Source: Calvatia gigantea (lineage: Eukaryota > Basidiomycota > Agaricomycetes > Agaricales > Lycoperdaceae). From it: DNA of 64,000 nt. Below the pieces are notes generated by a model that saw nothing but the letters and a program-made list of their open reading frames with translations, was not told the origin of the DNA and searched no databases. This document shows positions 34,369 to 45,780 of this stretch, piece by piece. The stretch covers positions 1 to 64,000 of the forward strand of contig JACAAK010000018.1 in the NCBI GenBank assembly GCA_025093985.1. The letters are read 5' to 3'. How positions within the stretch are numbered: position 1 is the stretch's first letter; every line of letters starts with the position of its first letter. A program made the translations under genes and the position numbers.

Positions 34369-36407
34369 TCAATCCATCAACCCTGAGTTCTGTATCAATT
34401 CTCTTGCCTCCTTCGATCGGGGTGTGATCCTACACGCAAATGGCTCAGGGTATCTATAGATCATAATGGCACAATTACTTTAACATCGAACAATGAATGG
34501 GGTTCAGGACTCACGAGAGCAGACCACTCGTCATTTCAGGTTTGATCTCAACCTCCTTCCCATCGTTATCCAAGCCTGGCTTGATGTCGTACACCGCCAG
34601 AACGTGAGTGATGTTCGCGAACAACGAGTTCTCACTGAAGTATCTGCCAGGGCAGATTCTCCTTCCAAATCCAAAGAATGCTACCTTTGGATCGCGAACG
34701 GTGGTGTCAATCTTGCCATCTTTGAGAAAACGGTCGGGATTATATTCAAGGGGATTCTTATAGACTTCTGGGTCGTGTAGGATCGTCCTATGGGGTTCCA
34801 TCAGCGCCGAACAACAGAACGAGCATACATCTAACCATTGATTTCCCATGAGGATGGTGCCTTTAGGAATGTGGTACCCATTATACTCATCAGCCTCACT
34901 ACTCATGTGCACGATCGCTAGAAAAGGAGATTAAGTTGTCATCAATACAAGAAGAAATTACGAACCTAAGGGTAAAACCTGCTGCCACCGCATTGACTCT
35001 TTTATCATGGCGTTGATATACGGAAGATTCGGCCTGTCATTGAATTCCGGCAAGCGGCCTCCAAGAACGTTGTCCAGTTCTGCTTGTGCCTTCTTTTGAA
35101 CCTCCGGATACAAACACATGGCCATGAAAAATGACTGAACAGTCGAAACAGTCTAACGTGATTTATCAGTCAATATTAATCCTAAAAATTCAAAACACTG
35201 CCATACGGTGTCAGCTCCCGCTGGGGTAACGGTGCATCAGGCCATTTCTTTTTCCAAAAGGAACTGGGCATACCAACAAAAGCCACAGCGCAAGTATCAC
35301 GTGCCACCATCTCCTCCTCAGAGCGATGAGGTATACCTTCATCCGGTAATCCTGCGATCAGAGTTGTTGCAATAGACTGTACAGCCGTCCCTTCTTTCTA
35401 AGCCCTTTGTGAGGAGAGTCATACTGGATTGGCATCGGGCGTTCTCACCATCTGCTCTTTAACCAGATTAAACGGGTCATTGGCGACGAGGTCATTGATG
35501 TGTCGCCAATACATCGCTTTCTTCTTCCATCCCGCACCTGGGAACCAACTTGGAATGTACTTCATCATTGGGAACATATCAACCAGGTAGGCTCCTGGAA
35601 CACCAGCTTCTGCAGCTCCCTCCACAGCTATTTCAGCGTTGACGACATAAGGGTCATTCTCTTCCTGGACAGTAATACCATAGGCGACTTTGAGAATAGA
35701 GGCTGCAAATGTACTGCGAGAAAACAGTATCAGAACCGAGGTTTCAGAGATTCACAACCATTCGAGACATACTGTCGAATGTGGTGAATAAAATCATCAG
35801 GAGATTTTAGAAGTCGGCGAAGGAAAGCACGCGTGCTGGATAGTTGAATATGTTGATATTTGTCGACAACGTTAGGGTGAAAGTGGTCGTGAAAGGTGCG
35901 GCGATGACGCCTCCACCAGTTGCCGTAGGGGAGAAACGCCATGTTATAAGTCCAATCCATGCTGAAAATGAGTTAGCGTCGCGCACAACACATCGTGTGG
36001 AGTATCGAAAGCAACAGACAGTTCAAGGAGCATAGGGAAACGTGGCCGATCCGAATAATTGGAAGATCGGCGTTCAAAGAGGTCGTTCATCCCCTGCAAA
36101 CCACCAAGAACGAGGAAGGATTGTCCAAGAACCTCGAAATAGACCATGTCCCCTGGGTACACTTCAGCATTTCTTCGTCACGTCAAAGTTGAAACACACC
36201 GTAAACCTTGAACCATTTATCGTACACGAGCCAGGGTTTGTGAGTGGGGAGATCAAACAAGCTACCAATGATGGGGTAGCCTTTGGGACCAGGTGGCAGA
36301 GGCAACCTGTTGGGATTGGTCCGACGTCTCTTGATGATACCATTGAGCCACCAAATAGCAATGAGACCAACACTATAAAAAATCGTTGGGTTAGATAGAA
36401 GGACCAT
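34369..36407 (-). CDS. Cytochrome P450 monooxygenase, membrane-anchored
   Basis: ATG at 36405-36407 opens MVLLSNPTIFYSVGLIAIWW, a membrane anchor, then the Pro-rich hinge LPLPPGPKGYPIIG. Exons with fitting GT-AG introns continue: GDMVYFEVLGQSFLVLGG, NWWRRHRRTFHDHF (C-helix WxxxR), VDMFPMMKYIPSWFPG, the I-helix AGADTT assembled from a tiny exon, the K-helix KESMRW (ExxR), NPLEYNPDRFL, and the heme loop FGFGRRICPGRYF with the axial cysteine. A last short exon after LLS adds YPEPFACRITPRSKEARE and a stop at 34369. The layout resembles the large group of basidiomycete P450s annotated as O-methylsterigmatocystin oxidoreductase-like; the true substrate cannot be told. No damage seen. It stands alone between repeat blocks. 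Confidence 0.9.
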
Positions 36408-36709
36408 TGTTAGAGGCGTAGAGAAAACGGAATCCGCCGATAACAACTTATATGGTCAGGTAACACCAGGGTCCATGTCATGACTCGCGACTCCAACATT
36501 AGTGGTACTCGAATAGCCATTGGTCTAGAAAAGCAATCAGCGCCACACGACCACAGCTGTGACACAATTCTTGATGTGGAGTCCCATGTTCTGATTTCCC
36601 TCGCCCGTTAGGAAGAGAGTGGTTGGTAAAAGCACCGTAGCCTCGAATCGGGTTTCGTCGGGGTAAGGTCCGGAAAAAAAATGCTTGGACTCTGGAGCGC
36701 TAGTATATT
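36408..36709. promoter_or_regulatory. P450 upstream region
   Basis: 300 bases between the P450 start codon and the left edge of the duplicated UTP7 block. It probably contains the P450 promoter; no motif assigned. Confidence 0.3.
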
Positions 36710-37373
36710 GACACCAGCACAAGATACGGAGGATAGAAAAATCAATTTCGAGCTTTGGTGCGAACTTGCGTGTCCAGTGCACGGCGATTATGCGCCCAGC
36801 GAAAATAGAGAAATAGGCATAGTTTTCCTCGAAGAATCCAATCTGATGCAGCAGCCGAATAGGACACGCCACGGCACATACTTTTCGGGCTTTTATGCGG
36901 AGCGAAACACTGGGAAAATGACATTCAGACATGAACATTTCACACCAGAAGGTGGCGAAGGAAGATTGATTGGGTTCGATTCTCAGGGGCTTCATGCGAA
37001 CATCAGGTTCCTTTGGGTGGGCAGATTACGTGATGCTGGGCACGTTAAAGGGAGGGGTGGACATGGTGGTATCACCACATGGACCTCTCCGGCGACGTCG
37101 ATCAACAGAAGTTAGTTGACCACTCTCCCAGGCCTCGGTTCATGAAAAGCTACTGAGAACTCCAGCCAAATGACATAGGAACAGAGACATTCAAAATTTT
37201 CGGTGGCTCGCGGTGTTTGGATGCGGAGGTGTAAGTGTCGTGAAATATTCGAAATTTCCAAAGTGCAAAGATATTCCGATGTATGTAGACTCTGTACACT
37301 TTTCCTGGCCTGTCGAGGCTACTCTGGACAGAGGTGAACGCCAGCTTGAAAAGAATTCGAGCTCATTACGACA

Positions 37374-37463
37374 TGGACAAGCCCGGAATCGAACCGGGGA
37401 TCGCCCGCAAAGTCAACCAAGACATGCTAAGCGGCGTGATAACCAACCACACTATATGTGTCC
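37374..37463 (-). tRNA. tRNA-Ala(AGC)-like sequence, probably a pseudogene
   Basis: On the minus strand 90 nt can be folded as a tRNA: GGACA pairs with TGTCC at the ends, TGGTTGGTTA sits in a D-loop position, CCGC and GCGG enclose TTAGCAT with anticodon AGC and a 16-nt intron-like insert, and CCCGG-TTCGATT-CCGGG forms a perfect T-arm. The last two acceptor pairs are mismatched and the G3:U70 identity pair of tRNA-Ala is absent, so function is doubtful. The same sequence recurs at 44835-44924 and in decayed form near 27940. Confidence 0.45.
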
Positions 37464-37849
37464 ATACGTGCGGGCGTGTCGGCACCTTTTGGGAAGCGCT
37501 GGCTGGTCCGCTGGTACGACGAACGGAGAGCTGACCAGGGAGGGTGGGGGTAGGGGGGGGACATCGACCCCATACACCGTTAAGTGTGTGATCGTTTGTC
37601 TTGCACTTGAAATCTGGTCGTAACTCGCACCGAGAATTTCCAAGCGCAAAGTGGAACTCTCGCGCCCAATTGCAGGTGTTGGCAAAAATCTACCCACGGC
37701 GGACTATGGGTCGGGCCTAAACCGATGCAAAGCCGATGGTTGGTTTGGTTCTTCAACAAAACCCCCCTTCACCAACATTATCCTTCGCAAGGACTTACAA
37801 TTTCGGGATCAATAAAACCCTTCCTCTGTTTCCTCAAATTAACCCTTCA

Positions 37850-38321
37850 TACCCTTATTCTACCCCCTCATCTTCTTCTTTTCTCTCCCCCCCTTTAGTA
37901 ACTTTTGTATCTCCCCTTCGTCCATACCATCGCCACCGCTATTACCATTATCACCATTTTCGCCGTCACTGCTGCCGGCGAGCTCATCAGGGGAATCAAT
38001 GTCTCCAGGACACGTGGAGGCGGTCAAAGCAGGGTAATCTGACATAAGGCATATCTGTTTCTGGTTCCCCGCCCGAGGAGACGAGTTTTAAAGGCTGGGG
38101 GAGTGTTCCAACAAATTTGGGTTGAGCGAAATGAGATCTAGCCGGGGTGACTTCCCTCTCCTGCCTCACTTTTCGATTCTCGAACGGGTCAGCCCCGGCA
38201 GAGCCCAAGTTCAGTTCTGCAGATCCCGGCACGAGGATACTCGATATTCCGGCGTTGTGGCTAATAGTGAGGGTGTCCTGGAACAGCATGACATGGAGAG
38301 ATATAAGTAGACGATGTGCGG
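37850..38321 (-). pseudogene. UTP7: UTP7 pseudogene, copy B, 3' part
   Basis: The minus strand reads TISHNAGISSILVPGSAEL, then ADPFENRKVRQEREV, FVGTLPQPLKLVSSGG, EPETDMPYVRLPCFDRL and, after a frame change, an acidic stretch ending REKKKMRG. This is the C-terminal tail of UTP7 in the right order, with indels. Its 5' continuation lies at 47210-48290, on the far side of the gypsy element, so the element split this copy. Confidence 0.75.
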
Positions 38322-38682
38322 TGTAGGGCGGGAGTTTCGTAGACGTAGAGAAAGAGATTAGAGAACGAATTTTATTGGTAGTAACGAAAACAAGAGAATA
38401 GTAAGTTAGTGTAAGGTAGCGAAAACTGTAAACTACGGCATGACCATGGCTTTTATAACTACTGCAGACTACGTAGCGAATATTCGACAAGATTCCTAGA
38501 CTATTCTACGAAAGCTGAGGAACTATTAGGGTCAAGTAAATAGTACGCGATATCGAAAAACCAGAAAAGGATCGAAAGTTAACAAAAATGGAATAGTCCA
38601 AACTGAAACCCCTAACTCCTCCGAGCTCACCAATTCCATCGTCTACGCATCGTCCTCGCGTAGCCGTCTTGACTCCCCTATA
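38322..38682 (-). repeat. 3' LTR of the gypsy element
   Basis: 361 bp starting TGTAGGGCGGGAG and ending GACTCCCCTATA on the plus strand; matches 46849-47209 base for base by eye. Confidence 0.9.
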
Positions 38683-38700
38683 CCTGCCCATTTTTTTCTG
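38683..38700 (-). other. Polypurine tract of the gypsy element
   Basis: Immediately inside the 3' LTR, the minus strand reads AGAAAAAAATGGGCAGG, mostly purine, in the position expected for the plus-strand primer of reverse transcription. Confidence 0.55.
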
Positions 38701-38731
38701 ATAGCAACTGTCCTCAGTTGCCAAATCCCCT

Positions 38732-41700
38732 TCACTCCCTGTCCTCTCCATCTGATCCTGCCAACTCCTTCGGATCCACGAATTCCGTGACTTGTAGCTG
38801 ACGTCGTGACCTAGCACAGTAGGGTATAAGGCGGAATGCAGCGAATATTAATTTCGAGACCGTTCCGTTGACTTCGGCGAGGATATAAGCTCCGCTCCGG
38901 AGTCGTTTGACAACAACCATCGGACCGAAATATCGCGGCTTACATTTTCGACCGACATCGGGCTCGATTTTCTTATTGAGAACAAGAACGAGGGAGCCCG
39001 GCGCAAAGTCGTAGTCTGTGATCCGATTAGCGAAACGTCGCTCGAAGTCTTTGAGGGAATTGAATCGTGCTGCAAAGACTTGTCCGGCCATGTAAGAGAG
39101 ATCATCTTCGCGTTTTTCGAGGGCTCGAGCTCGAATTGCAATGAGATCGACATCCGAGACCTTGTGGGTGATGGGTGGTGATAAGAACGTCGCTTCGGAG
39201 ATGTCGAATGGTAAGAGTGGTTCAACTCCGTGGACCATATAATAGGGCGTATGCCCTGTGGACTTGCGTGTGGTGACCCGATCTGCCCAAAAGACATATG
39301 GGGCATGTTCGTACCATTTTCGAACGTCGCCGTTGCACACCTTGACTAGTGCATCGCGAATTGTCCTATGCGTTGTCTCCACCACCCCATTCGCTTGTGA
39401 GTTGTAAGCCGAAATTCGGATATGTCGAATGTGATATTTTTCCGCGAGCCAATCGAGTGCCGCTACAAACGCTGATCCGTTGTCAGTCACGATTTCCTCT
39501 AATCCGCCCCATCTGCAGAGGATCTCTTCGAAGATGAATGTGCCGAGAGTGCGACCGGTTTCACGAGTGAGCGCGCGCCATTCTGGCCATCCAGTTAAGC
39601 TGCAGCGTGCCTGCACGATGTACTTGTGACCATGGGAGGGGGGCATGTGCATTGTGTCGATGTATGCCTTTTGGAAGAGTAGTGCTGGAGCCTGAACGGT
39701 TGGTGGAATAACAACATGTTCTGTTGACCGAATCTGGCACTGGTGACAGGAGTCGATGAACCAACGGACATCCTTGTCGAGAGACGGCCACCAAAATCGG
39801 TCAGCCACAGTTCGTCGAGTGGCGAAAAACCCTTTGTGACCCAGGCGATCATGTGACTCAATCAACAATCGATAGCGTGTCTTCCGCTCTGTCACTACCA
39901 CCTTGTGTCGTCCTCCCAGGTCCCTTCTCCACAGCTTTCCTCCGTTGACGAAAAACTTGGTTGCGCGCTTCAGGAATGCTTTTCGTTGCTTATCGGTGTG
40001 TCCCTCTGGCACTTTCATCGTCTCCAAAAACCTCCTAATGAACTCTATGTCTGCATCCTTCCAGGCCACGTCGATGTCGAACGGAATTGTGTCTTCCTCT
40101 ACTTCCTCCCCCTTTCTTTCTGAAATGGCGCCCTCGCCATTCCCTGTTCCCTCCGCCTCTTTTCCTACTGCCAACGTCCACACTATGTCCTTCTCTCCTC
40201 CAACTGCCCAGGCTATACATCCCAGAACCTCGGTATCCACCCAATCCTCTGCCTCTTCCTCTCCCTCTTCGTCATCATCACTCTCCTCAGCTCTCCGTCG
40301 CCTCGATAACCCATCCGGACCTTGATGCCTACTCCCTGGAACATGAACCAACTTGAAATCAAACATCAATATCGCCGAAATCCATCGATTCATGGCCGCG
40401 TTCGGGTGAATATCAGGTCGGTTAATCATCCCTTTGATATATTTCGCGTCAACTTCAATGATTAAGTCCTTTGCTCCAACTAGCCACAACTTGCATGCGT
40501 TGAGTGCACGAAACAGGCCATATAATTCAAGCTTGGATTGGGAGTAGCGTGAAACTCGCTCATTCCATGCGATTGAACCAAAACGTGCTGGCCGTCGTCG
40601 TTGGGCTTCGTCGAGTTGGGCTAGGATAAAACCGACTGCGATTACCGATGTGTCGACTGATAGGATTATAGGAAATGGCAGTGTGTGATCGATTGGACGA
40701 ATTGCCTCACACTTCGCCACTCGTTTCTTCACCTCTTCCATCGCCTCTCGCTGCTTATCTCCCCACTCGAATTCCACCTTCGTTGCCCTTGTCAACTTAT
40801 TCAATGGATCACAAATTTCCGCAAACGACCGTATCCAATTCCTGACTGTTCCTGCCATCCCCAGAAATCCTCGCACCTCTGAAATGTTCCTACACTCCGG
40901 CCACCTCAAAATCTTCTCCACCGTGGACTCATCTGGCTTCTGCCCCTCGTACGTACACAGTCTCCCCACTACCACAATTTCCGGCTGACACAACTGCAAC
41001 TTCTTCGCAGAAACTGTCGCTCCTGCTTGTTTGAGGCGATGTAGGACTCGATTTAGGTCGACAGCATGCTCCCAGATAAACCGCCGTATTCCTGGATTTT
41101 CGGGAATGACTTCGTAGTTACCATCCCCCTTCTCGTACCGTGTTTTCGGGCCTAGTAGAGTAATATCATCCAGGAAATTCGGTGCACGGTCGGTTTCGTC
41201 TTGAAGAAGGAAAGCAACATCGTTATGAAATATGCCAACTGATCCTGTCCATCCTTGTGGCAAGACAGTCAGCCTCATCGTTCCTAACGGTGTGTCGAAC
41301 GTCGTGAAGTCCCTTGATTCCTCCGCCAAACTCCTGTGGTCATACCCCACAAACATATCCAACCCCGAATATACTCCTCGCGCCGCACACTGCTCTGCAT
41401 AGAGATACACAAGAGGAGGTTCTTGTGAGTCCCTGATCGTCACTGCATTTAGTGGTGTCAGGTTATGGACAATGCGTACGTTCCCATCCTTTTTCGCCAC
41501 TGTGAACCATTGATGACGATATGAACTATAGGATGGCTCATACACCCCAGAGTCGATCTTCTGCCGAATGAGCGTTATGACTTTGTCACGAATTCCGGGA
41601 GGTATGGGCAATGATTTTCGTGCCCATGGTATGTGTTCGATGACTGGAATTTTAACAGGTGCGAAATAGTCATCGCGGAACCTCCCCTTCTCGGTTTCGT

Positions 41701-44125
41701 CCCAAGCAAGTCCCCTCTCATTGTTCATCAACACCTGGGCCATCAACTTCTGTTCCTCTGGCCACAGGAAGTCGTTCGCGAACAATCCTAGTGCCTCCAT
41801 CCGCTCTGTGGTGAGACGGACTCCTGGCTGAAATGGTTGTGGATGTGGCGATAAGCTGGGTAGGGTGTCTAGAGGGTTTTCTGGGAACCTTCGGATGATT
41901 CGGTACTCGCTCGGCATTGTTGCTGGGACTGGGCGTACTTTATTCGCGACTTTCTTGTATGCAAGACAGTGAGCTTTTTCATCATATGTGAATGTTGATG
42001 AAAGGATCGTCTCCGTGAGTGGGTTTTCTCCTCCGTGTATCTCGATTTCGTCTGACACCAACTCTCCTCCTACCACCATAAATCCTCGTTTAGCTTTCTC
42101 TTCCAACCTCTCCCTCGTCCCAACAACAGTTTGCCTCCCCTCGTCCATTGGATCAGTCACCACCACCTCAACCTTCCCATCCACTCTTTCTATCTTCCCC
42201 AATCTCACTCCTCGCTGCCAAGGTCGTCCCAATAACAGACGATATGGTGCCGACTTGACAACGAAAGCATGCGCATATGTCTTTACTCCCCCGATGAGGA
42301 TCTCCAACCATTCCACACACCCTTCCAACTCCTCTTTCCCTCCATTCGCCGTCTGCATCACCATCCTCCTCCCTCGATTGATAGTGATCCCCAGCTCCTC
42401 GCACAAATCCTTCCTCACCAAGACTATCTCCGACCCTTCGTCCAACAACCCCATTTCCATCACTGCCTTCCCATCCTTCCCTTTAACGACAACTTCAACC
42501 TCTCGGAGTGGAGTTGAGAATTCAACTGTCACCCCCGGTATCGCTGTGACTACTGCATCCGTTGTTGGTGCCTTCTGAGTTCGTGCATTTTCGACTACAA
42601 GCTTGCGAAGATCTCCACTTATCGACAATAACTCCTTCACAGTAACTGCTGGGACTTCAACATTAAGCATCTTCCGATAAATTTCTTCGACTATGTGGGG
42701 ATCTGCTAGCTTCGACTCAAAACGATACGCCGGTTGATGACGAGTGACTGAACTCTTCTCCTCCACTCTCTTTTCCTCTCCTGACTTCCCTTCCTTCCCT
42801 GTCGTCTTCTTCGCCTGTGCCCTCGTCATCGCCATCCCATCAACTTGTCCTTGTCCCTCAACACCTTGTGTCCCCATTCTCTCCAACTCCGCAATCGCTC
42901 CCCATACAAAACCTTCTTCTTCCTCAATATCCTCAGCTGCAATATACGATGTGAGAGATGCCACCGGATTTGCTGGAGTAGACGAGGAGGCCTGAGTAGA
43001 TGCCACTGATGTTGGTGTTGCCATTGTAGTCGTAGGTACTTGTAGAGGTCCTCCCCACTTCTGGTCAATAGCTCCCTTGAAGCCTCCTGGGTGCCGCTCG
43101 ATACGTGTCCCATCTGCATGAATATGGTACCCTCCTTGTACGATGAGCAATCGTCCTGCTCGTACATACTCTGGTACAAGTGGGCACTCTCGTATTCGGT
43201 GCTCAAGACTTTTGCAGAAATGACACCCGAAGTGTCTTGTTCTAGCCATCTGTGGTGGTGGTAGCGATGGTATAGATGGTGGTACAACTGCTGGCATCGA
43301 TGTCGCTGTCGGAGGGGTAGGGCCCCATCGTGCTGGAGGTGGTAGCCGTTCTGCGATCGTTGGTGCTATGAAGGCAAGTTGTGCATATGCCGACAAGTAG
43401 TCAGTATCCTTCACATCCAGCCTGTCAAGCTTCTTCGTCAACTCCGCCACTTCATCCAACACCTTCGCCTTCTCTGTCTCCTTCCTCCCTTCCTCCAACT
43501 TCACCTTCCTCGTCCTAACCTCCTTCTTCCCCGACTTCCTGCCCTTAGATCCCTTCTTCCCCTTCCTATCCTCATCACTTGACTCTTCTTCATCCGATTC
43601 CTCCGACTCCTCTGATTCCTCCGACTCACTAACATCCCTATACTTCCTCGACTTCCTCCCTCGGCTCACTTCCTTCCTCCGGCTTCCCCTCAACTTTCGT
43701 TCCAACAACCTCTCAATTTCATCCTCGTCAACAGCATCCTTCGAGTATATGAATCTCCCTGCCTCCATCACCTTGTCGATCACTGGAACTTGTGTACGAT
43801 CAAACTGTGGGTCCACCATCTCCAGTCGAAGGCGGATAGCTTTGCGTGTTGATGATGGGAGCCCTTTCCAGAAATAGCGGTCGCGGTCGTCGGCATTTAT
43901 CTTCCTTTCTTTCACAAGGTAGGTCATGATAGGCCAAACCTCACGAAAGTATTCGTTGAGATCATCTTCATCGTCGATACTTCCATCCGCTGTCCTATCA
44001 ATGACCTTCATCAACTTGTTAATGGTGTGCCGTTCGCCACGCAAGGACTTGGAGTAGATCTCGAGGATCTTCTTCTTCAACACTGAATAGTCTTCAGCCT
44101 TCTCCTCCTTGTCCAACCCACACAA
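38732..44125 (-). CDS. Gag-Pol polyprotein of the Ty3/gypsy element
   Basis: Continuous 1797-codon frame; the open frame begins with a TTG codon, so the true protein starts upstream in gag. Domains with approximate residues: capsid-like gag (1-160); acidic and basic low-complexity linker (150-230); CCHC zinc knuckle (about 300-314, spacing C-x2-C-x4-H-x4-C); retropepsin-like aspartic site DEG (about 562); reverse transcriptase with LPQGW and FLDD in place of the usual YxDD (about 983); RNase H with SVDTS (about 1155); integrase zinc finger H-x-H-x-CxxC (about 1430-1461); integrase DDE core with YIDT, VTDNGS and VVETTH (about 1490, 1548, 1582); C-terminal chain-binding region. The order RT, RNase H, integrase defines Ty3/gypsy. 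Relative to the 46.2-46.7 kb copy, the gag start here lacks 66 nt plus one base. Confidence 0.92.
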   Translation of the reverse strand: MCGLDKEEKAEDYSVLKKKILEIYSKSLRGERHTINKLMKVIDRTADGSIDDEDDLNEYFREVWPIMTYLVKERKINADDRDRYFWKGLPSSTRKAIRLRLEMVDPQFDRTQVPVIDKVMEAGRFIYSKDAVDEDEIERLLERKLRGSRRKEVSRGRKSRKYRDVSESEESEESEESDEEESSDEDRKGKKGSKGRKSGKKEVRTRKVKLEEGRKETEKAKVLDEVAELTKKLDRLDVKDTDYLSAYAQLAFIAPTIAERLPPPARWGPTPPTATSMPAVVPPSIPSLPPPQMARTRHFGCHFCKSLEHRIRECPLVPEYVRAGRLLIVQGGYHIHADGTRIERHPGGFKGAIDQKWGGPLQVPTTTMATPTSVASTQASSSTPANPVASLTSYIAAEDIEEEEGFVWGAIAELERMGTQGVEGQGQVDGMAMTRAQAKKTTGKEGKSGEEKRVEEKSSVTRHQPAYRFESKLADPHIVEEIYRKMLNVEVPAVTVKELLSISGDLRKLVVENARTQKAPTTDAVVTAIPGVTVEFSTPLREVEVVVKGKDGKAVMEMGLLDEGSEIVLVRKDLCEELGITINRGRRMVMQTANGGKEELEGCVEWLEILIGGVKTYAHAFVVKSAPYRLLLGRPWQRGVRLGKIERVDGKVEVVVTDPMDEGRQTVVGTRERLEEKAKRGFMVVGGELVSDEIEIHGGENPLTETILSSTFTYDEKAHCLAYKKVANKVRPVPATMPSEYRIIRRFPENPLDTLPSLSPHPQPFQPGVRLTTERMEALGLFANDFLWPEEQKLMAQVLMNNERGLAWDETEKGRFRDDYFAPVKIPVIEHIPWARKSLPIPPGIRDKVITLIRQKIDSGVYEPSYSSYRHQWFTVAKKDGNVRIVHNLTPLNAVTIRDSQEPPLVYLYAEQCAARGVYSGLDMFVGYDHRSLAEESRDFTTFDTPLGTMRLTVLPQGWTGSVGIFHNDVAFLLQDETDRAPNFLDDITLLGPKTRYEKGDGNYEVIPENPGIRRFIWEHAVDLNRVLHRLKQAGATVSAKKLQLCQPEIVVVGRLCTYEGQKPDESTVEKILRWPECRNISEVRGFLGMAGTVRNWIRSFAEICDPLNKLTRATKVEFEWGDKQREAMEEVKKRVAKCEAIRPIDHTLPFPIILSVDTSVIAVGFILAQLDEAQRRRPARFGSIAWNERVSRYSQSKLELYGLFRALNACKLWLVGAKDLIIEVDAKYIKGMINRPDIHPNAAMNRWISAILMFDFKLVHVPGSRHQGPDGLSRRRRAEESDDDEEGEEEAEDWVDTEVLGCIAWAVGGEKDIVWTLAVGKEAEGTGNGEGAISERKGEEVEEDTIPFDIDVAWKDADIEFIRRFLETMKVPEGHTDKQRKAFLKRATKFFVNGGKLWRRDLGGRHKVVVTERKTRYRLLIESHDRLGHKGFFATRRTVADRFWWPSLDKDVRWFIDSCHQCQIRSTEHVVIPPTVQAPALLFQKAYIDTMHMPPSHGHKYIVQARCSLTGWPEWRALTRETGRTLGTFIFEEILCRWGGLEEIVTDNGSAFVAALDWLAEKYHIRHIRISAYNSQANGVVETTHRTIRDALVKVCNGDVRKWYEHAPYVFWADRVTTRKSTGHTPYYMVHGVEPLLPFDISEATFLSPPITHKVSDVDLIAIRARALEKREDDLSYMAGQVFAARFNSLKDFERRFANRITDYDFAPGSLVLVLNKKIEPDVGRKCKPRYFGPMVVVKRLRSGAYILAEVNGTVSKLIFAAFRLIPYCARSRRQLQVTEFVDPKELAGSDGEDRE

Positions 44126-44170
44126 CTCGCCAACTCCTCAAATCGTTCGAAAAATTCATCCAACTCCTCT
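43976..44170 (-). repeat. Partial gag sequence duplicated at 46226-46488
   Basis: Matches 46226-46488 except for a 66-nt in-frame gap between EDYSVL and EEKAK and a 1-nt loss next to LCGLDKEE. It ends abruptly at 44170 where the 1.6-kb segmental repeat starts. Confidence 0.85.
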
Positions 44171-45780
44171 GACACCAGCACAAGATACGGAGGATAGAAA
44201 AATCAATTTCGAGCTTTGGTGCGAACTTGCGTGTCCAGTGCACGGCGATTATGCGCCCAGCGAAAATAGAGAAATAGGCATAGTTTTCCTCGAAGAATCC
44301 AATCTGATGCAGCAGCCGAATAGGACACGCCACGGCACATACTTTTCGGGCTTTTATGCGGAGCGAAACACTGGGAAAATGACATTCAGACATGAACATT
44401 TCACACCAGAAGGTGGCGAAGGAAGATTGATTGGGTTCGATTCTCAGGGGCTTCATGCGAACATCAGGTTCCTTTGGGTGGGCAGATTACGTGATGCTGG
44501 GCACGTTAAAGGGAGGGGTGGACATGGTGGTATCACCACATGGACCTCTCCGGCGACGTCGATCAACAGAAGTTAGTTGACCACTCTCCCAGGCCTCGGT
44601 TCATGAAAAGCTACTGAGAACTCCAGCCAAATGACATAGGAACAGAGACATTCAAAATTTTTGGTGGCTCGCGGTGTTTGGATGCGGAGGTGTAAGTGTC
44701 GTGAAATATTCGAAATTTCCAAAGTGCAAAGATATTCCGATGTATGTAGACTCTGTACACTTTTCCTGGCCTGTCGAGGCTACTCTGGACAGAGGTGAAC
44801 GCCAGCTTGAAAAGAATTCAAGCTCATTACGACATGGACAAGCCCGGAATCGAACCGGGGATCGCCCGCAAAGTCAACCAAGACATGCTAAGCGGCGTGA
44901 TAACCAACCACACTATATGTGTCCATACGTGCGGGCGTGTCGGCACCTTTTGGGAAGCGCTGGCTGGTCCGCTGGTACGACGAACGGAGAGCTGACCAGG
45001 GAGGGTGGGGGTAGGGGGGGGACATCGACCCATACACCGTTAAGTGTGTGATCGTTTGTCTTGCACTTGAAATTTGGTCGTAACTCGCACCGAGAATTTC
45101 CAAGCGCAAAGTGGAACTCTCGCGCCCAATTGCAGGTGTTGGCAAAAATCTACCCACGGCGGACTATGGGTCGGGCTTAAACCGATGCAAAGCCGATGGT
45201 TAATTTGGTTCTTCAACAAAACCCCCCTTCACCAACATTATCCTTCGCAAGGACTTACAATTTCGGGATCAATAAAACCCTTCTTCTGTTTCCTCAAATT
45301 AACCCTTCATACCCTTATTCTACCCCCTCATCTTCTTCTTTTCTCTCCCCCCCTTTAGTAACTTTTGTATCTCCCCTTCGTCCATACCATCGCCACCGCT
45401 ATTACCATTATCACCATTTTCGCCGTCACTGCTGCCGGCGAGCTCATCAGGGAATCAATGTCTCCAGGACACGTGGAGGCGGTCAAAGCAGGGTAATCTG
45501 ACATAAGGCATATCTGTTTCTGGTTCCCCGCCCGAGGAGACGAGTTTTAAAGGCTGGGGGAGTGTTCCAACAAATTTGGGTTGAGCGAAATGAGATCTAG
45601 CCGGGGTGACTTCCCTCTCCTGCCTCACTTTTCGATTCTCGAACGGGTCAGCCCCGGCAGAGCCCAAGTTCAGTTCTGCAGATCCCGGCACGAGGATACT
45701 CGATATTCCGGCGTTGTGGCTAATAGTGAGGGTGTCCTGGAACAGCATGACATGGAGAGATATAAGTAGACGATGTGCGG
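44171..45780. repeat. 1.6-kb segmental repeat, right copy, inside the gypsy element
   Basis: Near-identical to 36710-38321. It carries the same unknown frame, the tRNA-like sequence and the UTP7 3' part (about 45319-45780). Unlike the left copy it is not followed by an LTR: the UTP7 region simply continues at 45781. Confidence 0.92.
44835..44924 (-). tRNA. tRNA-Ala(AGC)-like sequence, second copy
   Basis: Same 90-nt sequence as 37374-37463, within the right segmental repeat. It has the same perfect T-arm and the same acceptor mismatches. Confidence 0.45.

Larger units (their letters stand above)
36710..38321. repeat. 1.6-kb segmental repeat, left copy (right copy 44171-45780)
   Basis: Nearly identical to 44171-45780; I see two 1-bp length differences and a few substitutions. 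Contents: an open frame at its left end (KINFELWCELACPVHGD) that I do not recognise, a tRNA-like sequence, a G-run near 37553, and the 3' part of a UTP7 pseudogene. The gypsy LTR starts at the very next base, 38322. Confidence 0.92.

Noticed and set aside
36681..37115. 144-codon plus-strand frame (KINFELWCELACPVHGD), repeated at 44109-44576
   Set aside because: It has no recognisable domain, and the minus strand is equally open. It is kept only as part of the segmental repeat.
40035..43582. Numerous plus-strand open frames opposite gag-pol
   Set aside because: They are shadows of the long minus-strand polyprotein frame.
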